A stretch of DNA of 64,000 bases from Pegethrix bostrychoides GSE-TBD4-15B (GCA_019359155.1 JAHHHV010000078.1:47053-111052), one strand, 5' to 3'. Counted from the stretch's first letter, positions 17,993 to 27,506 are shown. Made by a program: numbers and translations. Notes: a model not told the origin generated them from the letters alone.

Positions 17993-18151
17993 ATGGAACG
18001 CTCAAAAATTATTGCCGTAATCACTGGCGCAATTGCCGTTCTGCTCAGCCTCGCCTATCTGCTGGTCGTGCAGCTACTCGACTTCCGGGGGGAAATGCTT
18101 CCTGCCCCCATCGATCTCTCTGAGCTAGTGTATCTGAACTGGATCGGATAG
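17993..18151 (+). CDS. 52-residue single-TM membrane protein
   Basis: ATG at 17993, stop TAG at 18149-18151. The peptide starts MERSKII and has one strongly hydrophobic helix (about residues 6-28, 'AVLLSLAYLLVVQLL'), then 'DFRGEMLPAPIDLSELVYLN' on the far side. A basic N-terminus predicts N-in/C-out topology. Codon use and the compact design look genuine, and I recall similar short cyanobacterial proteins beginning MERSKII, though no function is known to me. It is divergent from folB and lies 90 bases upstream of the oligopeptidase gene. Confidence 0.6.
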   Translation: MERSKIIAVITGAIAVLLSLAYLLVVQLLDFRGEMLPAPIDLSELVYLNWIG

Positions 18152-18241
18152 CAGCATCGCCTCAGCCTCTCTTGGGTCTGTATGCCGATGCTAAAGTGAA
18201 AAAAGCTAAGCTATTTCTATCCAAGCACCTGAAGTCCAAGC

Positions 18242-20356
18242 ATGAATACTGTCGCTTCTGATATTGCTGCCGCTGATTCTCAAAATACCGCTCAAAACCC
18301 CTTGCTGATTGGCATGGGACTGCCGCCATTTGAGCAGATTCAGCCAGATCAGGTCGAACCAGCAATGATGCAGCTCTTGCAAGAACTGGAAGTGGCTCTC
18401 AGCGCACTTGAGGCCAATATCAACCCAAGCTGGCCAGGACTGGTCAGGCCGCTAGAGCAGATTGAAGAGCGGCTGTCTTGGAGCTGGGGAATTGTCGGAC
18501 ATTTGATGGGCGTTAAAAATAGCCCGGAGCTGCGGCAAGCCTATGAAGCTATGCAGCCCAAAGTTGTGAAATTTGCCACCCGCCTCAACCAGAGCCAGCC
18601 AATCTACACCGGGTTTAAGGCACTGCGTCAGAGCGACGACTGGCACCAATTTGACAGTAGCCAGCAGCGTATCGTTGCAGCCGCCATCCGAGATGCTGAA
18701 CTCTCAGGTGTCGGACTAGAAGGCGAAGCCAAAGCCCGCTACAACGCCATTCAGCTAGAGCTGGCCGAACTCTCAACCAAGTTTTCAAACAACGTCTTGG
18801 ATGCCACTAAAGCCTTCAGCCTGACGCTCACCGATCCAGATGATGTAGCTGGACTGCCACCCAGCGCCCTGTCTTTGGCGGCGCAGTCTGCCCGCGCCGC
18901 TGGAGAAGAATCTGCCAAGCCGGAAGCTGGCCCCTGGCGGATCACGCTTGATATGCCCAGCTATCTGCCGTTTATGCAGCACAGCCGTCGTCGCGACCTG
19001 CGCGAAAAGCTCTACCGCGTGTTTATCAGCCGTGCCTCTAGCGGCGAACTCAACAATGCGCCGCTGATTGAGCGGATACTAGAGCTGCGGCAGGAGCAAG
19101 CCAAGCTGTTGGGCTACGGCAGCTACGCCGAAGTCAGCCTCGCAGCTAAGATGGCTCCCAGCGTCGAGTCAGTCGAAAAACTCCTAGAAGAACTGCGTCA
19201 GGCTAGCTATGCCGCCGCGCAGGAGGATCTGTCGACGCTGCAAGCCTATGCGGCGTCTGAGGGCGAAACCGAACCGCTTCAGCCCTGGGATGTCTCGTTT
19301 TGGGCAGAGCGGCAGCGCGAGGCCAAGTTTGACTTCAACGCTGAAGAGCTACGCCCCTATTTCCCATTAGAGCAGGTGCTGAACGGGCTGTTTGATCTCT
19401 CCCAGCGGATTTTTGGCGTGACGATTACGGCAGCCGACGGCGAAGCCCCGATCTGGCATCCCGACGTGCGCTACTTCCGGGTGGCAGATGAGTCAGGCGA
19501 AATTGCCCACTTCTATCTCGACCCTTACAGCCGTCCGGCAGAGAAGCGGGGCGGAGCCTGGATGGATGAATGCATCAGTCGTGCTCAAGAAAACGGCACA
19601 GAAAACGGTAAGGTGCAGCTACCCGTGGCCTACCTGGTCTGTAACCAAACGCCGCCCGTGGATGACAAGCCCAGCCTGATGACCTTTGGCGAAGTCGAGA
19701 CGCTGTTTCACGAGTTTGGCCACGGTTTGCAGCATATGTTGACCCGTGTTGATTATGGTAAAGCCTCTGGGATTCGCAACGTGGAGTGGGATGCAGTCGA
19801 GCTCCCCAGTCAGTTTATGGAAAACTGGTGCTATCACCGCCCTACATTGCTGAGTCTGGGACGGCATTACCAAACCGGCGAGCCCATGCCCGAAGCCTAC
19901 TATCGCAAGCTGCTGGCGGCGCGCACCTATATGAGCGGCAGCATCATGCTACGCCAAATTCACTTTAGCTGGGTGGATTTGGAGCTGCATCACCGCTATC
20001 AGCCCGGTGGCGAAACGCCTCAGCAGGTGCGTCGCCGGATTGCCGAAAATACCACCGTGATGCCGCCGCTACCCGAAGATGCTTTCTTATGCGCCTTCGG
20101 CCATATTTTTGCGGGCGGCTATGCGGCAGGCTATTACAGCTACAAATGGGCAGAAGTGCTGAGCGCCGATGCGTTTGCCGCCTTTGAAGAAGCCGGACTT
20201 GAAGACGAACAGCAGATTGCCCAAGTCGGCCACCGCTTCCGCGAGACGGTGCTGGCGCTGGGCGGCAGTCAGCATCCGATGCAGGTGTTTGCGGCGTTTC
20301 GAGGCCGTGAACCCAACACGCTAGCGCTGCTGCGGCATAGCGGACTGGCTGCTTGA
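18242..20356 (+). CDS. prlC: M3 family oligopeptidase (oligopeptidase A / PrlC type)
   Basis: A cytoplasmic zinc metallopeptidase that degrades short peptides, including cleaved signal or transit peptides. 704 residues, typical for the family. The zinc motif is 'LFHEFGHGLQHM' with H490, E491 and H494; the third ligand lies in the downstream 'WDAVELPSQFMENW' segment, where the Glu is conserved. 'YRVFISRAS' and 'FAGGYAAGYYSYKWAEVLSA' near the C-terminus are also characteristic. The stop overlaps the gpsA start (ATGA), so the two genes are translationally coupled. Confidence 0.95.
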   Translation: MNTVASDIAAADSQNTAQNPLLIGMGLPPFEQIQPDQVEPAMMQLLQELEVALSALEANINPSWPGLVRPLEQIEERLSWSWGIVGHLMGVKNSPELRQAYEAMQPKVVKFATRLNQSQPIYTGFKALRQSDDWHQFDSSQQRIVAAAIRDAELSGVGLEGEAKARYNAIQLELAELSTKFSNNVLDATKAFSLTLTDPDDVAGLPPSALSLAAQSARAAGEESAKPEAGPWRITLDMPSYLPFMQHSRRRDLREKLYRVFISRASSGELNNAPLIERILELRQEQAKLLGYGSYAEVSLAAKMAPSVESVEKLLEELRQASYAAAQEDLSTLQAYAASEGETEPLQPWDVSFWAERQREAKFDFNAEELRPYFPLEQVLNGLFDLSQRIFGVTITAADGEAPIWHPDVRYFRVADESGEIAHFYLDPYSRPAEKRGGAWMDECISRAQENGTENGKVQLPVAYLVCNQTPPVDDKPSLMTFGEVETLFHEFGHGLQHMLTRVDYGKASGIRNVEWDAVELPSQFMENWCYHRPTLLSLGRHYQTGEPMPEAYYRKLLAARTYMSGSIMLRQIHFSWVDLELHHRYQPGGETPQQVRRRIAENTTVMPPLPEDAFLCAFGHIFAGGYAAGYYSYKWAEVLSADAFAAFEEAGLEDEQQIAQVGHRFRETVLALGGSQHPMQVFAAFRGREPNTLALLRHSGLAA

Positions 20357-21306
20357 TGACAGGCACAAGTTTGACGCAGGTTGAAGCGGCTGCAACCGTA
20401 GCGATTCTGGGAGCCGGAGCCTGGGGGTCGGCGCTGGCGATGCTGGCGGCTCATCGTGGGCATCGCGTCCAGGTCTGGTCAAGGCAGGGCGAAGCTTCCC
20501 TAGAATCGGTTGTCTCAGATGCTGATCTGATTCTGTCGGCAGTTTCGATGCAGGGCGTGCCAGAAACCGTGGCGCGGATGCAGCAGATGGCCTTGCCCAT
20601 CCGCGCCATTTTGGTCAGCGCCACCAAAGGACTCGACCCTGCTAGCCAAATGACCGCCTCCCAGGTCTGGCAGGTTGCTTTCCCTAAGCAGCCGTTGGCC
20701 GTGCTTTCTGGCCCCAATCTGTCGGATGAAATTAGGCGGGGACTGCCTGCGGCCACGGTTGCCGCTAGCCAGGACATCCAAACTGCTGAGCGGGTGCAGG
20801 CGATCTTCTCGTCCGAGCGATTCCGGGTCTACACCAACAGCGATCCGCTGGGAACAGAGCTAGGCGGTACGCTCAAAAACGTGGTAGCCATTGCGGCAGG
20901 CGTTTGCGACGGGCTGAATCTGGGCACCAATGCTCGCTCGGCCTTGATCACCCGTGCGCTAGCCGAGATCATTCGCGTCGGTCTAGCGCTGGGAGCCAGA
21001 CCCGAAACTTTCTTTGGTCTCTCTGGCCTAGGCGATTTGCTGGCCACCTGTACTAGTCCCCTCAGCCGCAACTACCGCGTCGGCTATGGCTTGGCTCAGG
21101 GCAAGTCGCTGGCCGAAATTTTAGGCGAGCTGCAAACTGCCGAAGGTGTCAGCACCACGCCAGTTCTGATTGAGCTGGCTCAGCGTCAGGGGATTGCCGT
21201 GCCGGTTTCGCACCAGGTCTATTTACTACTGAATGGCAAGATTACGCCGACTGCCGCCCTAGAGGCGCTAATGGAGCGGCACTTGAAGCCAGAAGCAGGT
21301 GTTTGA
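20353..21306 (+). CDS. gpsA: NAD(P)H-dependent glycerol-3-phosphate dehydrogenase
   Basis: GpsA reduces dihydroxyacetone phosphate to sn-glycerol 3-phosphate for membrane lipid synthesis. 317 residues. Rossmann motif 'VAILGAGAWGSALAMLAAHR' at about 17-36; 'ILVSATKGLD'; the catalytic Lys in 'GTLKNVVAIAAGVCDGL'; 'GLSGLGDLLATCTS'; and 'EGVSTTPVLIELAQ'. The protein lacks the usual stretch between the first strand pair and 'DADLILSAV', which I believe is common in cyanobacterial GpsA. Coupled to prlC by a 4-base overlap. Confidence 0.95.
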   Translation: MMTGTSLTQVEAAATVAILGAGAWGSALAMLAAHRGHRVQVWSRQGEASLESVVSDADLILSAVSMQGVPETVARMQQMALPIRAILVSATKGLDPASQMTASQVWQVAFPKQPLAVLSGPNLSDEIRRGLPAATVAASQDIQTAERVQAIFSSERFRVYTNSDPLGTELGGTLKNVVAIAAGVCDGLNLGTNARSALITRALAEIIRVGLALGARPETFFGLSGLGDLLATCTSPLSRNYRVGYGLAQGKSLAEILGELQTAEGVSTTPVLIELAQRQGIAVPVSHQVYLLLNGKITPTAALEALMERHLKPEAGV

Positions 21307-21476
21307 TAGAGCCATAAATAATCAAAAGCTCCGCCCTACTCGCGTAAGACGAAGCCTTGAAATTCCGATATACCCGCAGTCTATTGAAGTGGTTGGCGAC
21401 TCTCGCGGCTCAAACAGGCTAAATCAGATGCTGCTTAACCCAGAGACTCGCCGTTGAGTCCAGCCATTGCTACAGC

Positions 21477-21761
21477 TTAGTAGTAGTAGGAAGAGCGGCA
21501 AGGACGGTAGTAGGTGGGGTAGGCGTAGTAGTGGCGAGGATAGTAAACCGGACGGTAGTAGCTCACCGAGCGGTAGCTCCGACCATAGCAGCCGTGGTAG
21601 CCGCAAGCCGAAGCTGAATCAGCCGACATCGCAACAGTACCAGCAGTCACGCCAGCTGCGATCAAACCAGCGGTGACAACGGTTTTTACGCCGCCCAGGT
21701 TCAGTTCTTTGGCTTCAGACTCTTGGCCTTCAGCACCGTACATGTATGCAAGGGTTTCCAT
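21477..21761 (-). CDS. Small exported Tyr/Arg/Cys-rich protein
   Basis: 94 residues. The N-terminus 'METLAYMYGAEGQ' is followed by a hydrophobic, Ala/Val/Gly-rich helix (about 26-46) and 'SADSASAC', which could be a signal-peptidase site. The C-terminal 41 residues (about 54-94) contain about 15 tyrosines, mostly as YY pairs separated by Pro or Arg, plus three Cys (e.g. 'YYRPVYYPRHYY'). A start of the MENLAY/METLAY type followed by a late signal helix recurs, to my memory, in other exported cyanobacterial proteins. A structural or crosslinking surface role is possible but not shown. A long AT-rich leader region lies upstream. Confidence 0.65.
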   Translation of the reverse strand: METLAYMYGAEGQESEAKELNLGGVKTVVTAGLIAAGVTAGTVAMSADSASACGYHGCYGRSYRSVSYYRPVYYPRHYYAYPTYYRPCRSSYYY

Positions 21762-22442
21762 AGCTTTTCCTCAAAGAGAGAGTGGGTAGACTGTTTGAGC
21801 GATTTCAACTGCCTGATAGAGGGCTATCAAACGAGCTGACCTCGCCGTTTGTCCTTGAGACAAGGACTCGAAAATCCAGGCATTTAAGCCGGATGCTTCT
21901 GGATTCAACGGATCTGAGTATGCGTCAGGAAAGTTTTCTGTAATTTAGAAAATTCTTTCGTTGCTTTTTATAATTAGCACAATTGAATAATAGAGGCGAT
22001 GTATATATGTACTATTTTTTGCTCTGAATATATATCGAAGGGTGCAGATTCTACAGCGGATTTTCTATATATAGAGTCTCCTATAAATATTTATCCTTTC
22101 ATGGTCTACAGGTAGCGTTCTAAATAAATTTGTAAATTAAAAACATACTTTAGAGAGGATGAATTTCCTCTAGCATTTCGGCATTTTGATTTCTATAAAA
22201 AATATTTTAGAGCAACTGTGATAGTTGGCAACAAACTGGGAAAAATATTCGATTGTAGAAAAACTGGGAGTAACGCAGACATAATTGCTGATTGAATTTT
22301 TCTTTGATTGATAAAAAATAGGCGGCGCTAGCATAGGGTGATAGATGATGATTTTTCTAGCTTGCGTCAACCGCCTCTGAGCAGCATCGCTCTAGACATC
22401 GAGACCTGCTTGCCACTCCGACCCTCAACGTTCTCAAGCAAA
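21762..22442. other. AT-rich divergent intergenic region
   Basis: About 680 bases without a supported gene, between the Tyr-rich gene (minus) and the sugar-transporter operon (plus). From about 21940 to 22340 it is much more AT-rich than its surroundings, with many TATA steps and a 12-base palindrome TCTATATATAGA at 22064-22075. A small inverted repeat 'tccttg-aga-caagga' is at about 21852-21866. Both promoters must lie here; an undetected small RNA is possible. Short open frames (for example 22170-22370 minus) have no protein-like features. Confidence 0.6.
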
Positions 22443-23732
22443 ATGCCTGTCTTTCGAGTTCGCAACTGGCTTCGGAGAATCCTGCTAACTGGGCTGGCAG
22501 CTATCTGCTGCGGACTGGTGCTTTGGGGGCAGCTAGGTCGCACTCAGCCGCCTGTTCATCTCACAATGCTGACCTCGGCGCTAGATGCGGCGCAGGGTCA
22601 GAGTCTGGTGGCGGTGTTTGAGGCCCAAAACCCCGATATTAAACTAGACGTGGTCGAGGGGCCAAACGCCTCAAATTTGATCGAAGACCTCTACACTTCG
22701 TCGTTTTTGCTGGGTGACTCGCCCTACGACCTGGTGATGATGGATGTCGTCTGGCTGCCCAAGTTTGCGGCAGCGGGCTGGCTGCTGGATCTCACTGACA
22801 AAATTCCAGCCGCCGATTTGGCCGACTTCATGCTGCCCGATCTCGAAGGCGGACGCTACAACGGCAAACTCTATCGCTTGCCCGTGCGCTCTGACGCTCA
22901 GCTCCTATACTACCGACAAGATTGGCTAGAGCAGGCCGGACTCGCCCCGCCCGAAACCTTTGGCGATTTGGTGGCTGTCTCCAAGGATCTCCAGCAGGCC
23001 AATCTAGCGCAGTGGGGCTATGTCTGGCAGGGGCGGCAGTTTGAGGGGTTAGCGGCGGTTTTTGTGGATATCCTGGCCGGGTTTGGCGGCTACTGGGTGA
23101 ACCCAGAACAGCTGGAAGTCGGCCTAGATCGGCCAGAGGCGATTCAGGCGGTCGAGTTTTTGCGTGGCACAATTGATCAAGGCATCTCGCCTGCCGGGGT
23201 GAGCAACTACCAGCACGAGGACGCAAGGCGGCTGTTTCAGCAGGGCAAAACGGCCTTTATGCACAACTGGCCTTATGCCTATCCCCTGGGCAACGCCGAG
23301 GATTCTCCGGTCAAGGGCAAGTTTGGCATTCGGCAAATGGTGCATCAGCCCGGACTGAGCAGCGCTTCCTGTTTGGGCGGCTGGGGCATTGGAATTGCCA
23401 AGCAGACGGCGCATCCGGAGGCGGCACTGCGAGCGGTGCAGTTCTATGCCAGCCCGCAGGCGCAGCGGCTGTCGATTTTGGACAATGGCTACCTGCCAAC
23501 TCGGCGCTCGCTCTATGCCGATCCAGAGGTGCTGGCCAAATATCCCTACTTTGCGGGCATGAGTACAGTCGTCGAAAACGCGGTGCTGCGTCCGCCAATT
23601 GCCCAGTACGCCCAAGCCTCCGACATTTTGCAGCGCTACTTAAGTGCCGCCATCACCCAGCGGATGTCTCCTGCCGCCGCCATGCAGGCTGCCGCCACCG
23701 AAACCCGCGCTCTGCTAGAGCGAAGAGGTTAG
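22443..23732 (+). CDS. Sugar ABC transporter substrate-binding protein
   Basis: 429 residues from the ATG at 22443; an in-frame GTG/ATG further up at 22338 adds 35 residues ahead of the signal segment and is unlikely. Residues 10-30 form a signal/anchor helix preceded by Arg residues. The mature part has the cluster B fold of CUT1 binding proteins: 'VHLTMLTSALDAAQGQSLVA', 'YDLVMMDVVWLPKFAAAGWL', 'LPVRSDAQLLYYRQDW', 'GKTAFMHNWPYAY' and 'CLGGWGIGIAKQT'. It heads a four-gene transport operon (two permeases, one ATPase). Sugars such as trehalose, sucrose or glucosylglycerol are plausible by analogy with Synechocystis ggtB; specificity is not shown. Confidence 0.88.
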   Translation: MPVFRVRNWLRRILLTGLAAICCGLVLWGQLGRTQPPVHLTMLTSALDAAQGQSLVAVFEAQNPDIKLDVVEGPNASNLIEDLYTSSFLLGDSPYDLVMMDVVWLPKFAAAGWLLDLTDKIPAADLADFMLPDLEGGRYNGKLYRLPVRSDAQLLYYRQDWLEQAGLAPPETFGDLVAVSKDLQQANLAQWGYVWQGRQFEGLAAVFVDILAGFGGYWVNPEQLEVGLDRPEAIQAVEFLRGTIDQGISPAGVSNYQHEDARRLFQQGKTAFMHNWPYAYPLGNAEDSPVKGKFGIRQMVHQPGLSSASCLGGWGIGIAKQTAHPEAALRAVQFYASPQAQRLSILDNGYLPTRRSLYADPEVLAKYPYFAGMSTVVENAVLRPPIAQYAQASDILQRYLSAAITQRMSPAAAMQAAATETRALLERRG

Positions 23733-23735
23733 CCC

Positions 23736-24647
23736 ATGCTCAAATCTCCTGGAAAGCTCAACCTACAGCAGCAGGAACAGCGCACAGGCTGGCTCTTGCT
23801 GGCTCCGGCCTTGCTGCTCTTGCTGCTGGTCTACGTCTACCCAATTCTGCGCTCCTTCTGGCTCAGCTTCTACAGCCAAAATCTCGGCACCGAGCTAAAG
23901 CCACTGTTTGCGGGGCTCGATAACTATCAGCGTATGGCCATCGACGGTCGCTTCTGGGAGAGCTTGGCCAACACCAGCTTTTTTACGCTGGTCTCAGTGA
24001 CGCTGGAGCTAGGTCTGGGGCTAGGGATGGCGCTGGTGCTAAATCAGGCGTTTCGAGGCCGAGGGGTGGTGCGTACCGTGGCGCTGCTGCCTTGGGCGCT
24101 GCCGACAGCGCTGATTGCTACAACCTGGACTTGGATTTTCAACGACCAGTTTGGGGTCTGGAATGACCTGCTGCAACGGCTGGGGCTGATTCAAACTGGG
24201 GTGAACTGGCTGGGCGATCCGGGCTGGGCAATCTGGACAGTGATTGCGGCAGATGTTTGGAAGACCACGCCGTTTATTGCGATTTTGCTGCTGGCGGGGC
24301 TTCAATCGATTTCAGCAGATTTCTATGAGGCGCATGCGCTAGACGGAGCCTCGCCCATCCAGAGCTTTTTTCAGATTACGCTACCGCTGCTGCTGCCACA
24401 GATTGTGATTGCGGCGCTGTTTCGATTTGCCCAAGCCTTCGGGATTTTTGATCTGGTGCAGGTGATGACGGGTGGCGGACCCGGCGGCGCGACTGAAACG
24501 GTGTCCATCTATATTTATGCGACGATCATGCGCTACCTTGACTTTGGCTATGGAGCGGCCTTGGTAGTGGTAACGTTCGCGGGGCTAGGCCTGGCGGTGC
24601 TGCTGGGAGCCTGGAGCCTATCTCAACTGCGAAGAGGGGCAAGCTAA
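23736..24647 (+). CDS. Sugar ABC transporter permease (MalF type)
   Basis: 303 residues, six TM helices. The first helix starts at about 19 ('LLLAPALLLLLLVYVYPIL') and the cytoplasmic EAA loop is visible as 'FYEAHALDGASPIQSFFQIT', the site that contacts the ATPase. It starts 4 bases after the binding-protein stop and overlaps the next permease by one base (TAATG), so the operon is tightly coupled. Confidence 0.93.
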   Translation: MLKSPGKLNLQQQEQRTGWLLLAPALLLLLLVYVYPILRSFWLSFYSQNLGTELKPLFAGLDNYQRMAIDGRFWESLANTSFFTLVSVTLELGLGLGMALVLNQAFRGRGVVRTVALLPWALPTALIATTWTWIFNDQFGVWNDLLQRLGLIQTGVNWLGDPGWAIWTVIAADVWKTTPFIAILLLAGLQSISADFYEAHALDGASPIQSFFQITLPLLLPQIVIAALFRFAQAFGIFDLVQVMTGGGPGGATETVSIYIYATIMRYLDFGYGAALVVVTFAGLGLAVLLGAWSLSQLRRGAS

Positions 24648-25492
24648 TGGCAAATTCTGCTCGTTCTACCGCGCCGCGTCTTGGTCTCTGGCTGGCTGTC
24701 GGGCTGATTCTGCTGCTCAGTCTTGCCCCAATTCTCTGGCAGCTGCTCACCTCACTCAAAACAACAGCTGATATCACCGCCATTCCTAACGTCTACTTCC
24801 CGCGACAGCTGACGCTAGAGCACTACATTGATATCTTTCAGCGGCAGCCTTTTCTGAGATATATGCTCAACAGCGCCTTTGTGGCAGTTGTTTCAACGCT
24901 GCTCTGCCTGTTGATTGGCACACCTGCGGCCTATGTGCTGGCGCGGCTGAAGCTGCCTGGAGAGCAAATTATCCTCACGGGCGTGCTGATTGTGACGCTG
25001 TTTCCCTATATTCTGCTGTTTTTGGGGCTGCTGGAACTGGTGCGGAATTTTGGGCTAGCCAATAACTATCTGGCGTTAATTGTGCCCTATACAGCTATTA
25101 ACTTGCCGCTGACGATCCTGGTAATGCGGAGCTTTTTTCAGCAGTTGCCGCACGAGCTAGAAGATGCGGCTCGCGTCGAGGGCTACAGCACCGCCCAAAT
25201 GCTGCTGCAAATCCTGCTGCCACTGACGACTCCGGCTCTGGTCACAACTGGCATCCTGGCTTTTATCGCCGCCTGGAACGAGTTCATTTTTGCCCTGACC
25301 TTTATCACCCGCGACTCGATGAAAACCGTGCCGGTGGCGGTGGCACAGCTCAGCGGCACGGCGGTGTTTGAGGTGCCCTACGGGGCGCTAGCGGCGGCAA
25401 CCGTGGTAGGGACGCTGCCGCTGGTGCTGCTGGTACTGCTGTTTCAGCGGCGGATTGTGCAGGGGCTGACGGCAGGTGCAGTTAAGGGCTAA
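24647..25492 (+). CDS. Sugar ABC transporter permease (MalG type)
   Basis: 281 residues, six TM helices. The first is about 12-30 ('LGLWLAVGLILLLSLAPILW'), the periplasmic loop carries 'PRQLTLEHYIDIF', and the EAA loop is 'LEDAARVEGYSTAQMLLQIL'. It pairs with the MalF-type protein to form the channel. Its start codon overlaps the stop of the preceding permease gene; the ATPase gene follows after 42 bases. Confidence 0.93.
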   Translation: MANSARSTAPRLGLWLAVGLILLLSLAPILWQLLTSLKTTADITAIPNVYFPRQLTLEHYIDIFQRQPFLRYMLNSAFVAVVSTLLCLLIGTPAAYVLARLKLPGEQIILTGVLIVTLFPYILLFLGLLELVRNFGLANNYLALIVPYTAINLPLTILVMRSFFQQLPHELEDAARVEGYSTAQMLLQILLPLTTPALVTTGILAFIAAWNEFIFALTFITRDSMKTVPVAVAQLSGTAVFEVPYGALAAATVVGTLPLVLLVLLFQRRIVQGLTAGAVKG

Positions 25493-25534
25493 CTCTGGGC
25501 GAATTCTCGACTTAATTACGCGAGGCGTGATCTG

Positions 25535-26611
25535 ATGGCAAAACTTGAACTGCAAAACCTGAGCAAATCTTACTCAGCGAAAGTTACGCCGCTCAAACAG
25601 CTCAGTCTCAGCGTCGAGGACGGCGAGTTTTTGACGCTGCTGGGGCCGTCCGGCTGCGGTAAATCGACAACGCTGCGGCTAATTGCGGGGTTAGAGCCGC
25701 CAACCCAGGGTGAAATTCGGATTGGCGGGCGCGACGTGACGCAGAGCCTACCGGGTGAGCGCAATATCGCCATGGTGTTCCAGAGCTACGCGCTTTATCC
25801 GCATATGAGCGTCTATGACAATATTGCCTCCGGGCTAAAGCTGCGTCGCGTCGCGTCCAGCGAAATTCGCCGCCAGATTAGCGAGGTGAGCCTGTTTCTG
25901 GGCTTAGAAAACCTGATGCAGCGTCGTCCAGGCCAGCTCTCAGGCGGGCAGCGGCAGCGGGTGGCGCTGGCAAGAGCACTAGTGCGCCGACCGGATGTGT
26001 TTTTGCTCGACGAGCCGCTCAGCAACCTGGATGCCCTGCTACGCGAGCAGGTGCGGGCGGAGCTGAAGCAGATTTTCTCTCAGCAAAATGCCCCAATTGT
26101 CTACGTGACGCATGACCAAACTGAGGCGATGACGCTTTCCTCTCGCGTCGCTGTCCTGAACGATGGCTTGCTCCAGCAGCTGGACTCACCCCGCCGCATC
26201 TACAGCCGTCCGGCCAATCGCTTTGTGGCAGGCTTTATCGGCACGCCGCAGATGAACCTGCTGCACTTAGACTGCAACCGCTCCTGCGCCATGCTGGGGC
26301 AGTACAAAATTCCGCTGCCCGTCGGTGCCCGCAGCCTCAGCGAAGTGATCTTGGGGATTCGGCCAGAGCATGTGCGGCTCGTGCGTCCCGGCGACCCGAT
26401 TGTGATTCAGGGTGAGGTGGTAGTGGTCGAGAATCTGGGCATGAGCGATTTGCTCACGGTGCGCGTCGAGGGCAAGCCGGAGTTTGTGCGAACTATGCTC
26501 TCGCCTGACCAGTCCTGGAGTGGCAAATCGATCAAGCTGAGTATTCCGCCCGAAATGATCCATTGGTTTGATGCTCAGACGGGTAACCGAGTCAGCGATG
26601 CAACCAGATAG
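25535..26611 (+). CDS. Sugar ABC transporter ATP-binding protein (UgpC/MalK type)
   Basis: 358 residues. Walker A 'GPSGCGKST' (about 38-46), Q-loop in 'MVFQSYALYPHM', signature 'LSGGQRQRVALARALVR', Walker B 'VFLLDEPLSNLD' and the His switch in 'VYVTHDQTEA'. A C-terminal TOBE/MalK regulatory domain follows (about 240-350). It energises the CUT1 permease pair encoded just upstream. The 42-base gap before it holds no obvious terminator. It converges with rpaA. Confidence 0.94.
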   Translation: MAKLELQNLSKSYSAKVTPLKQLSLSVEDGEFLTLLGPSGCGKSTTLRLIAGLEPPTQGEIRIGGRDVTQSLPGERNIAMVFQSYALYPHMSVYDNIASGLKLRRVASSEIRRQISEVSLFLGLENLMQRRPGQLSGGQRQRVALARALVRRPDVFLLDEPLSNLDALLREQVRAELKQIFSQQNAPIVYVTHDQTEAMTLSSRVAVLNDGLLQQLDSPRRIYSRPANRFVAGFIGTPQMNLLHLDCNRSCAMLGQYKIPLPVGARSLSEVILGIRPEHVRLVRPGDPIVIQGEVVVVENLGMSDLLTVRVEGKPEFVRTMLSPDQSWSGKSIKLSIPPEMIHWFDAQTGNRVSDATR

Positions 26612-26630
26612 CTTGCAGCTAGGCAACCGT

Positions 26631-27374
26631 TTAGGCAACCGTTGAAGATTGCTCGTCGCCTGCGCTGCTCTTTGAGGCGGGCAGTTCTAGACAGTAGCCC
26701 GCGCCATATACTGTCTTGATATAGCGCGGATGACGCGGATCGGGTTCAAGCTTGGTCCGCAAATGACGAACATGTACCCGAATTGTCTCAATGTCATCGT
26801 TGGGATCGTAGCCCCAGACTTCCTTGAGGATTTCGCTGGGCGAGACAGTTTGGCCGTGGCGTTGTAGCAGACAGTGCAGCAGCTCAAACTCCAGATGCGT
26901 CAGCTTCACCGTGTTTTCAAACCAGATCGCCTCTAGCCGTTCCGGAACCAGGGTTAGCTGACCAAAGCTGAGAATCTCGGCATGTTTAGCCGCCTGCGGA
27001 ATCCGGTCGGTACGGCGCAGCAGGGCGCGAACGCGAGCCAGCATTTCCTCAATTTCAAACGGCTTGGTTAGATAGTCGTCTGCTCCAGCATTGAAGCCTT
27101 CTACCTTATCTTGCGTTTGGCCAAGCGCCGTCAGCATCACAACTGGAATATCAGCAGTGCGTTCATCGCGGCGTAGGCGCTGACAGACGGTGAAGCCATC
27201 GACTTTTGGAAGCATGAGGTCGAGCAAAATCAGATCGGGCAAAAGCTGGAGCGCTAGCGCCTGACCTTTGATGCCGTCCGGAGCTTGGCTGACATCATAG
27301 CCCGCCATCTCAAGGTTTACTGCGACCAATTCTGAAATAGCAGGGTCATCATCGATCACAAGAATACGGGGCAT
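26631..27374 (-). CDS. rpaA: OmpR-type response regulator RpaA
   Basis: RpaA is the main output regulator of the cyanobacterial circadian clock, phosphorylated by SasA, and also affects phycobilisome energy transfer. From the ATG at 27372-27374 the protein starts '[20 protein letters not shown]' and has 247 residues; an in-frame start at 27443 adds unrelated sequence. The receiver has D8, D9, D52 ('LLDLMLP') and K in 'YLTKPFE'. The winged-helix domain '[18 protein letters not shown]' to '[15 protein letters not shown]' is characteristic of RpaA rather than RpaB. The C-terminal tail is variable, and a 12-base tandem repeat covers its last codons. Confidence 0.85.
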   Translation of the reverse strand: MPRILVIDDDPAISELVAVNLEMAGYDVSQAPDGIKGQALALQLLPDLILLDLMLPKVDGFTVCQRLRRDERTADIPVVMLTALGQTQDKVEGFNAGADDYLTKPFEIEEMLARVRALLRRTDRIPQAAKHAEILSFGQLTLVPERLEAIWFENTVKLTHLEFELLHCLLQRHGQTVSPSEILKEVWGYDPNDDIETIRVHVRHLRTKLEPDPRHPRYIKTVYGAGYCLELPASKSSAGDEQSSTVA

Positions 27375-27506
27375 CGCGATAAGGGAGACGGAATAACTGC
27401 GGCAAGTCGCACAGAAGCCTTGGAAATTTTTAACAAAGATCAAAGATTCCTGTACAGATTATAAGCAATGATCCGAAGTTTTACTCAGCGGAGCAATAGA
27501 TTGCCG

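Noticed and set aside
22170..22370. 66-codon minus-strand open frame in the AT-rich spacer
   Set aside because: Composition follows the local AT content (Ile/Phe/Lys/Tyr-rich) with no protein-like pattern.
23124..23615. 163-codon antisense frame inside the sugar-binding protein gene
   Set aside because: Shadow of a high-GC gene; the sense frame has clear family motifs.
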